Source: Chitinophagales bacterium
GTDB lineage: Bacteria > Bacteroidota > Bacteroidia > Chitinophagales > UBA2359
Reading direction: 5' to 3'
Length of the DNA stretch: 5,606 nucleotides
NCBI GenBank assembly: GCA_020629335.1
Contig: JAHDDN010000374.1
Location: forward strand, 1-5,606
Within the stretch, counting starts at the first letter, position 1. The number at the start of each line of letters is the position of its first letter. Both the position numbers and the translations under genes were made by a program. A model generated the notes under the pieces. That model did not search any database and had not been told where the DNA came from. It saw nothing but the letters and a program-made list of their open reading frames with translations. Shown here piece by piece: positions 1-5,606 of the stretch.

Positions 1-5
1 ATTAC

Positions 6-3000
6 TTAACTGAATAATTCTTCTATATCTTGTACGCTTAAATTTTTCAACATACTTGTTTCAGAACTAATAATCTCTTTAGCTAAGCCTTTCTTCTTAT
101 CTTGTAATCGAACAATCTTTTCTTCTATGGTCTCCTTGCAAATCATCCTATAAGCGAATATATGCTTCTTTTGTCCGATTCTATGAGTTCTATCTATTGC
201 TTGTTGCTCAACAGCTGGATTCCACCAAGGATCAATCAAATAAACGTAATCAGCTTCGGTTAAGTTAATTCCAACGCCACCTGTTTTTAAGCTAATTAAG
301 AATACCCGACAACTTTCATCTTCTTGGAAACGCTCCACCTTATTTCTACGCTCATTGGTCGTTGTAGAACCATCCATATATTCATATACAATATTGTGGC
401 GCTGAAGCTCCGTTCGTATTCGATCTAACATTCCCAAGAATTGAGAGAAGACCAATATCTTGTGTTGGTTGGTCTTTTGGGTAATATGTTCGGTCAATAA
501 ATCTAACTTAATAGAATCATTGCCATAGTCTACATCGGTATTTAATAAGGAAGGAGAATCGCAAATTTGTCTTAATTTCATCAAGCCTTCTAAGATAATG
601 AAGCCAGATTTCTTTAAACCTACTTGCGCAATCTTTTCGATAATTTTATGTCGATACTCATTCTTAAAGGCATCATATACATTTCGCTGACGAGTCCCCA
701 TTTCACAGTAAAGTATATTTTCTGTCTTCTCTGGTAACTCCTTAGCTACTTTTTCCTTAGTTCTTCTTAATACGAATGGATAAACGATTCGACGTAATTC
801 AGCAATCTTTTCCTTATCATTCTTTCGATCTATCGGATTAGAAAACTCAGATCTGAAAAATTCCATATTTCCTAAAAGACCAGGATTCAGGAAGTTCATT
901 TGAGCGTATAAGTCGAAGGTGTTATTCTCTATAGGTGTACCAGTTAATACAATCCTATTATTAGAGTTTAGTAATCGAGCTGCTTTATAACGCTTAGAGA
1001 ATGGATTTTTGATGGCTTGAGATTCATCCAAGATCACATAATTGAAGATATAATCTCTAAATAAATCAACATCAGATACGATCATTCCATAAGAAGTCAA
1101 AATGACATCATAAGATCTAAATATATCTACATTACGATCTCTCGTTGGACCGTGATGCCTATAAAACTTCAAACCTGGACAGAATTTTTGGATCTCATTC
1201 TCCCAATTGAATATCAGTGTTGTTGGGGAAACTACCATACTAGCTCTCCACTCGTCTTTTGGTGTTGTTTCCTTTAAGTGCTGGAGAAACGCTAATATTT
1301 GGAGCGTCTTACCTAAACCCATATCATCTGCTAAGCAGGCTCCCCATTTAAGCTCGTGCAATGCATTCAACCATTTTAATCCACTTAACTGATAGTCTCT
1401 TAATTCTGCATTAACGGCTTTAGATGGTTCAATATCTTTGATTTCGAAATTATTCAACCTTTCACGAGTAAAGTTTAACTCATTTAATACCTCTATATCT
1501 TCAATCTGTTCGTAGAGATTATCGATTAATGAAAAATGAAGTTTAGATACCTTTAAACTATCGTCATCTAATTGAGATAGCTTGAATAAGGTTGCATATT
1601 TATTGATCCATTCTTCTGGTAAGATTCCAATACTACCATCTCCCAATTTGACAAAATTATCATTCTTCAAGATGGCCTTACGAACATCAGCCAAGCTGAC
1701 CTCTTGATTACCAAATTCTATCTTCACCTTTACATCAAACCAATCAATACCAGAAGATACCTGCGTTCTGATATTAGGGCGATGTGTATTATACTTTAGC
1801 TTAGATAAATTCTTAAACCCAAACACCTCTATGCCTAATTCCTTTGCTTTATCGAAGAAATCTAAGAACCAATAATCTTGTACTACTTCCTTAAAGGATA
1901 AGTGGAAGTTGCCTTTAAACTCTTGTTCTTCAAAATTAGGATGCAAAGTTCTTAGAAGCTTAACAAAGTCTGCTTCCTTTAGCTTGTCTCGCTTTATCTT
2001 ATAAATAACATCATTTTCTTCTTGATAGATAAAATCTCTATCATCTGGCTCTAATTGTATGCCTTCATAATTAATGATGAGCTGTAACACTAGGAAATCA
2101 TCCCATTCTTTTAAGAATATTTGAGGGGACGGATTGGCCTTTTTAAATTTAGTTTGCAAATCAATCTCTAAATCAACGGTATACTTTCGTTGAAGTGGCA
2201 ATATGAAATTCTTTAAGAAACCTAATTTGTCTGATTTGTGAATTTTAATGGTGGGATGATTACTAAAGTAAGCAATCCCTTGACTCAATGCTTCATTTTC
2301 AATTAAGTACAGCTCGTCATTATGGGTGATTGTACGATTGTTAAAGGTGATCTCTTGTAAAGAAATATGCTCTTTCTCAATTTCTAAATACGAGTTTAAA
2401 ATGAGCAATAAGCCTTCTTCTTTAAGTTTGAAATATAAACGTAAAGATTTATTATTAATACTGACCTTGTCAATCTTATTGATACTAATTTGATTCTCAT
2501 TATTAATAATATAAGTTTGCTTGTCACTTAATAAGAGAAAGAGCTTCTTTAAGATTCCATAAACATATTGATTCACAATATGCAAATCCTCCTCCTTGAA
2601 TTGAGTAATATCAAAGTAACTATTATATTGCCAGTTATAGGAAGGCGTATTTTGACAGTTCTTTTTGACAAAGCCTTTTAAGGCCTCAAAAGAAATATCA
2701 TTCATCGTACTCATGATTTCTACATCAGAGTCTCCAATGACAGGGAAATACCTGATATGTTGACTATTGACAAATGGATGAACATGAGAAACGAAATTCT
2801 GATTATTATCATCCAACTTACCCGTAATAGGTATAATCTTAATATTAGGAATGTGATTCTTATTTAAGAAGAAAATGCCATAAGCCAAGCCATAGTTCCC
2901 CTTAGATTTGAGTGGAGTGTACTTGATTTCCTTAATCTGAGTAAGTGAATTACCATTAAAGGTTTGACCTAATTCACTCAACTCATTAAAATCTGTTAGC

Positions 3001-3794
3001 TTTTGGATGCTATCATCTTTCAATATTAATTTTAGTGCTCCCTTATTATCATACTTAAAGCCAAATTTGTCTTGTATATCATCCTCTAATGAAAAGCCAT
3101 ATTGGCCCAATAAATTGTTTTTTTCTAAGCTTAAGTCCCGCATTAAGTTAAATGCATGAGGGCCACTCTTACTTAATAATTGATGGAATAGTATTAATTT
3201 ATGAATGCATAGCTTATGATGATTTTCACTACAAGTACAAGAGGTATGAAAATGTTCATCATCCACTTTTTGAATGCTGACTGCATATTCCTCATTATCT
3301 ACGGTGATATTTGAAGTAGCTCTTTGCTCAAAATCTGTCTTGACAGTAAATGTCCGATTAGCGCAAATGGATCGAGCTTTTGCATAATCATTAGGGGAAG
3401 AATTCAAGGTGATAATCTGCTCATCAATATGAGTCATCTTAATCTTCGTATCCTTTGGGTCAAATGTCTTCCTGCTGCCATTTGTTGTATAACCTCCCTT
3501 GGCTAAGGTATGTTCTAATGCGTGCAAAGCGGCAACCCTATGTTTACAAATGCCTTTCCAAGCAAAAGCACAGGTGCATCTGGCTTGGATATCTGCCCCT
3601 TCAAAAGAGAAGATCCTGACCCTATAGGTCGTAACGGCATTGTCACTATCAATCTCATAAGTAGCACAATAATTTTCTAAGTCAACATCTAATTCTTTCC
3701 ATTTCTTAGAATCAAATATTCGTCGGCCCTTTGTGCGAGAGTTAGGCAATGTGTTTTCGCTTATATAGAATCGTATGTTTTCGTTTTGGTACAT
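6..3794 (-). CDS. SWIM zinc-finger SNF2-family DNA translocase/helicase-like ATPase
   Basis: This is a cytoplasmic Swi2/Snf2 ATPase (superfamily 2), a family that uses ATP to translocate on double-stranded DNA and remodel bound proteins; its actual target cannot be read from sequence. Two SWIM fingers, each CxCx7CxH, lie at C73/C75/C83/H85 and C186/C188/C196/H198. Residues 210-600 are unassigned. Residues 625-735 (SSGIDWFDV, LGDGSIGILPEEW) resemble the region that precedes the motor in bacterial SNF2 proteins. Motor lobe 1 has the Q-like RDYQLSGLKWL (799-809), Walker A DDMGLGKT (823-830), motif II DESQ (923-926) and motif III TGTPIEN (951-957). Lobe 2 has KILVFSQF (1112-1119), motif V SLKTGGVGINL (from 1168), DPWWNP (1188-1193) and motif VI DRTHRIGQ (1201-1208) with arginine fingers. 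All motor motifs are intact, so it should be active. ATG at 3794 is the only plausible start: an in-frame stop lies upstream at 3849-3851 with no ATG between. No clear Shine-Dalgarno precedes it. The gene ends in TAA at 6-8. The family assignment is firm; the cellular role is unknown. Confidence 0.96.
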   Translation of the reverse strand: MYQNENIRFYISENTLPNSRTKGRRIFDSKKWKELDVDLENYCATYEIDSDNAVTTYRVRIFSFEGADIQARCTCAFAWKGICKHRVAALHALEHTLAKGGYTTNGSRKTFDPKDTKIKMTHIDEQIITLNSSPNDYAKARSICANRTFTVKTDFEQRATSNITVDNEEYAVSIQKVDDEHFHTSCTCSENHHKLCIHKLILFHQLLSKSGPHAFNLMRDLSLEKNNLLGQYGFSLEDDIQDKFGFKYDNKGALKLILKDDSIQKLTDFNELSELGQTFNGNSLTQIKEIKYTPLKSKGNYGLAYGIFFLNKNHIPNIKIIPITGKLDDNNQNFVSHVHPFVNSQHIRYFPVIGDSDVEIMSTMNDISFEALKGFVKKNCQNTPSYNWQYNSYFDITQFKEEDLHIVNQYVYGILKKLFLLLSDKQTYIINNENQISINKIDKVSINNKSLRLYFKLKEEGLLLILNSYLEIEKEHISLQEITFNNRTITHNDELYLIENEALSQGIAYFSNHPTIKIHKSDKLGFLKNFILPLQRKYTVDLEIDLQTKFKKANPSPQIFLKEWDDFLVLQLIINYEGIQLEPDDRDFIYQEENDVIYKIKRDKLKEADFVKLLRTLHPNFEEQEFKGNFHLSFKEVVQDYWFLDFFDKAKELGIEVFGFKNLSKLKYNTHRPNIRTQVSSGIDWFDVKVKIEFGNQEVSLADVRKAILKNDNFVKLGDGSIGILPEEWINKYATLFKLSQLDDDSLKVSKLHFSLIDNLYEQIEDIEVLNELNFTRERLNNFEIKDIEPSKAVNAELRDYQLSGLKWLNALHELKWGACLADDMGLGKTLQILAFLQHLKETTPKDEWRASMVVSPTTLIFNWENEIQKFCPGLKFYRHHGPTRDRNVDIFRSYDVILTSYGMIVSDVDLFRDYIFNYVILDESQAIKNPFSKRYKAARLLNSNNRIVLTGTPIENNTFDLYAQMNFLNPGLLGNMEFFRSEFSNPIDRKNDKEKIAELRRIVYPFVLRRTKEKVAKELPEKTENILYCEMGTRQRNVYDAFKNEYRHKIIEKIAQVGLKKSGFIILEGLMKLRQICDSPSLLNTDVDYGNDSIKLDLLTEHITQKTNQHKILVFSQFLGMLDRIRTELQRHNIVYEYMDGSTTTNERRNKVERFQEDESCRVFLISLKTGGVGINLTEADYVYLIDPWWNPAVEQQAIDRTHRIGQKKHIFAYRMICKETIEEKIVRLQDKKKGLAKEIISSETSMLKNLSVQDIEELFS

Positions 3795-3838
3795 AAATTT
3801 TATGTGGAGTTTGATCTGCGTGTTTAAAAAAAGAAGGT

Positions 3839-3870
3839 CAAATATAGTTTATAAAAATCGTCGGATAAAA
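3839..3870 (-). promoter_or_regulatory. Bacteroidota-type promoter candidate for the SNF2 gene
   Basis: On the minus strand TATATTTG (3846 down to 3839) matches the Bacteroidota -7 consensus TAnnTTTG exactly. Twenty bases upstream lies TTTT (3870-3867), a three-of-four match to the -33 TTTG box. The spacing fits the usual 19-21 bases. Transcription would start near 3832-3835, giving a leader of about 40 bases before the ATG at 3794. The match and spacing are seen directly; activity is inferred. Confidence 0.5.
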
Positions 3871-3899
3871 CGATTGAAGCTTTTTAACTAATATAGTTT
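3841..3899. repeat. 10-base direct repeat in the divergent intergenic region
   Basis: AATATAGTTT occurs at 3841-3850 and again at 3890-3899, with start points 49 bases apart. The first copy overlaps the -7 element proposed for the SNF2 gene. The second forms part of TATAGTTTG on the plus strand (3892-3900), a one-base-off version of TAnnTTTG that could serve the phosphatase gene. This could be a paired operator, two related promoter cores, or chance in AT-rich DNA. The repeat itself is certain; any function is a guess. Confidence 0.35.
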
Positions 3900-4036
3900 G
3901 CTTTCCTATATTCTGAGAAAAATTTTACTTACCTTTAACGCCATTTTTTGAAATTCTTATAATACGCTTAATTCATCTATTCCCTGACAAACAGATTCAT
4001 CAATAAAACGTACATTGCGAGCTAAAAAATACCAAC

Positions 4037-5515
4037 TTGAAAAAATTACTTTGCTTACTATTTTGTTGCTTTCTTTTAACGAACCTTTTAGCACAAAACA
4101 TAAAATCTGGCCCAGTAGTAGGGGCCGTTAAAGCACATTCCGCAAGCATGATCCTCCAACTTGACGAAGCGATTGAAGTGGATATTCAATTAAGCCCTAA
4201 TGACGGAGTTGAATTGATTCAAGAATTGCGTTCTTATGGCTTTCAAGCAATACATCTAAGTAATTTACAAGCCTATACTCGCTATGAGTACACCATCTCC
4301 ACTAAAGACCAAAGTATTCAAGGCTCTTTTCGGACTTTTCCAGAAGAAGGGCAAAAAGGCAGCTATACGTTTGTTACGGGCTCCTGCCAGGAGACAGAAA
4401 ATAGGAAGGTATTTGATGCCATCCCCAAACATGAACCCCTATTTATGATGCATACTGGTGATTGGGCCTACCCAGATGTTCGCATTGGCAGGGACTATGC
4501 GGCCAAATATGAGACAGTAGCGCTTTCTTATACCTATAAGTATAATGAGGATAAGATGAAAGAGATGTTACTCTCTATCCCAATGAACTACGCCTACGAT
4601 GATCACGATCATGTCAATAATGGCAGTGGCAGGTTTTACTCAAATGATCATACCTTCAAAAAGACAGGTTTATTTAAGATTGAGAATAAATTATACGCTC
4701 GTCGATTTCCCTTCTTTTGGCATACCAATGTAGTGAAGGGATATATGGAGTTCTTCCCTCATTACGAAATGGCTGATACGGCTGAAGCCATTCACCACTC
4801 TTTCAAAATGGGCAATGCTGAGTTCTTTGTCATTGATAGAAGTTCTGCCGTGAGGGATTCCCTTTGGGTGATGTTTGAGCAGGATGAAAAGGGAAAATGG
4901 AGCTTCCATCCCAAGCCAGAACATAAGCTATTTGGCGATATTCAGATGGCTTGGTTAAAAGAAGGCTTAAAAAACTCTACAGCCGATTGGAAATTTATCG
5001 TGAGTGGTGTTCCTTTGAACAAAAGCATTATCAAGCTCATTAAGGCGGGCTTCGGGCTGCAAAATTTTGCGGCCAAAGGCTATTGCGCCTTCAAGTTAGC
5101 CTCAGGATTTGCTAATTATTGGGCAGCCTATCCCTACGAAATGAATGATTTCCACGCCTTCTTAGAAAAAGAGAACATCAAAGATGTGATCGTCATCAGC
5201 GGTGATTCTCATCATAATGTTATGGATGATGGCAAAAATGCGGGCTTACCAGAACTAAATGCCAGTGGCCTAAGCGTGGAAGAAATCAAGCATCCTAAAT
5301 ACCTCCGAAAGATTGGCAGTTATACTTTCCGCTACAGATACAAAAGAGGCGTTTGGAACCAAGGAGGCAATGGCTTAGGTAATAAAAATTTCAAAAATGC
5401 ATTTGGAAAGGTACTCATTGAAGGAGATGATTTTGTGGAGCTAAGCATCATAGATGAAGACAATGAGTTGATTAGCTCATTTCGGGTTCCTCACTCCTCG
5501 AAGGTGGTTGATTAG
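4037..5515 (+). CDS. Exported PhoD-like metallophosphatase (alkaline phosphatase D family)
   Basis: This predicted periplasmic or secreted phosphoesterase resembles the PhoD family, whose Bacillus subtilis member hydrolyses phosphomono- and diesters using one ferric and two calcium ions. A signal peptide spans residues 1-19: KK, a hydrophobic core, then LLA|Q. Residues 25-100 look like the beta-rich (fibronectin III-like) PhoD N-domain. The catalytic domain follows, with GSC (C117), HTGDWAYPD (D142, Y145), YDDHDHVNN (187-195), FFVIDRSS (263-270), WKFIVSGVPLN, WAAYPYEM (362-369) and ISGDSHHN (D390, H392, H393). C117, D142 and Y145 probably match the ferric ligands. No catalytic motif appears lost, and 492 residues is a normal length. 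No lipobox, C-terminal anchor or type IX sorting domain is evident. The start is TTG: an in-frame stop lies at 4004-4006, no ATG or GTG lies between, and the first in-frame ATG (codon 38) would delete the signal peptide. No Shine-Dalgarno is visible. The gene is divergent from the SNF2 gene and appears monocistronic within the window. Substrate is unknown. Confidence 0.93.
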   Translation: MKKLLCLLFCCFLLTNLLAQNIKSGPVVGAVKAHSASMILQLDEAIEVDIQLSPNDGVELIQELRSYGFQAIHLSNLQAYTRYEYTISTKDQSIQGSFRTFPEEGQKGSYTFVTGSCQETENRKVFDAIPKHEPLFMMHTGDWAYPDVRIGRDYAAKYETVALSYTYKYNEDKMKEMLLSIPMNYAYDDHDHVNNGSGRFYSNDHTFKKTGLFKIENKLYARRFPFFWHTNVVKGYMEFFPHYEMADTAEAIHHSFKMGNAEFFVIDRSSAVRDSLWVMFEQDEKGKWSFHPKPEHKLFGDIQMAWLKEGLKNSTADWKFIVSGVPLNKSIIKLIKAGFGLQNFAAKGYCAFKLASGFANYWAAYPYEMNDFHAFLEKENIKDVIVISGDSHHNVMDDGKNAGLPELNASGLSVEEIKHPKYLRKIGSYTFRYRYKRGVWNQGGNGLGNKNFKNAFGKVLIEGDDFVELSIIDEDNELISSFRVPHSSKVVD

Positions 5516-5549
5516 TTGATTTGTGTATTAGTAAATCAGTTTAGTAGTT

Positions 5550-5602
5550 AATTTGGGGCTTCCCATGCGCTCGTAGGGGCGAGCCTTGTGCCCGCCCAAA
5601 TT
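5550..5602. repeat. GC-rich hairpin element, REP/MITE-like intergenic repeat
   Basis: A GC-rich patch in AT-rich flanks begins 34 bases after the phosphatase stop codon. It is bounded by a perfect 8-base inverted repeat, AATTTGGG (5550-5557) and CCCAAATT (5595-5602). Inside, GGGCGAGC (5577-5584) can pair with GCCCGCCC (5590-5597) around a CTTGT loop, with one A-C mismatch. An alternative 5-base stem pairs GCTCG (5569-5573) with CGAGC (5580-5584). The core GTAGGGGCG...CGCCC resembles dispersed intergenic repeats I recall from many bacterial genomes. No T tract follows, so it is not a standard terminator. Only one copy is visible, so repeat status is inferred. Confidence 0.5.
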
Positions 5603-5606
5603 TATC

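Noticed and set aside
1207..1392. Short plus-strand open frame of 61 codons inside the SNF2 gene
   Set aside because: It lies wholly antisense to the conserved motor domain, has no recognisable product, and is explained as a shadow of the real gene.
3324..3506. Short plus-strand open frame of 60 codons opposite the SWIM region
   Set aside because: It is antisense to the coding sequence between and near the two fingers, with no domain or ribosome binding site.
3958..3963. TATAAT upstream of the phosphatase gene
   Set aside because: It has no suitable -35 box at normal spacing, does not match the Bacteroidota -7 pattern, and such hexamers are expected by chance in AT-rich DNA.
4037..4096. Lipoprotein signal because of Cys6, Cys10 and Cys11
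   Set aside because: The cysteines sit inside the hydrophobic core without a lipobox; the LLA|Q site fits signal peptidase I better.
4691..4924. Minus-strand open frame of 77 codons inside the phosphatase gene
   Set aside because: It is antisense to well-conserved PhoD-like sequence and encodes nothing recognisable.
6..5515. A two-gene defence or other new system made of the SNF2 ATPase and the phosphatase
   Set aside because: The genes are divergent, 242 bases apart, one cytoplasmic and one exported. No other defence-type gene is in the window, so shared function is unsupported.
5516..5539. Hairpin just after the phosphatase stop (TGATTT at 5517-5522 with AAATCA at 5533-5538)
   Set aside because: The stem is short, almost all A-T, has a 10-base loop and is not followed by a T tract, so it is too weak to call a terminator.

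Overview
The window most likely comes from a member of the Bacteroidota. Three things point there. The DNA is AT-rich with A/T-rich, Shine-Dalgarno-poor gene leaders. One gene has an upstream element matching the Bacteroidota sigma factor pattern (TAnnTTTG about 20 bases after a TTTG-like box). The secreted protein carries a typical Bacteroidota signal peptide ending in LLA|Q. I cannot name a genus.

Layout: positions 6-3794 on the minus strand hold one complete 1262-residue SNF2-family ATPase. It has two SWIM-type zinc fingers at its N terminus, a long middle region of unclear function, and a full two-lobe helicase motor at the C terminus. Positions 3795-4036 are a 242-base intergenic region between divergently transcribed genes. 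It holds a good promoter candidate for the SNF2 gene and a 10-base direct repeat that overlaps it. Positions 4037-5515 on the plus strand encode a complete 492-residue exported PhoD-like metallophosphatase, which appears to start at TTG. Positions 5516-5606 are noncoding and end in a GC-rich, hairpin-forming element of about 53 bases (5550-5602) bounded by an 8-base inverted repeat. It looks like a dispersed intergenic repeat (REP/MITE-like).

The two genes are divergent and act in different compartments: a cytoplasmic DNA translocase and an exported phosphoesterase. Nothing in the sequence ties them into one pathway, and I see no convincing new multi-gene system. The points most worth a second look are the duplicated SWIM finger module, the repeat element downstream of the phosphatase gene, the TTG start, and the repeat in the divergent promoter region.
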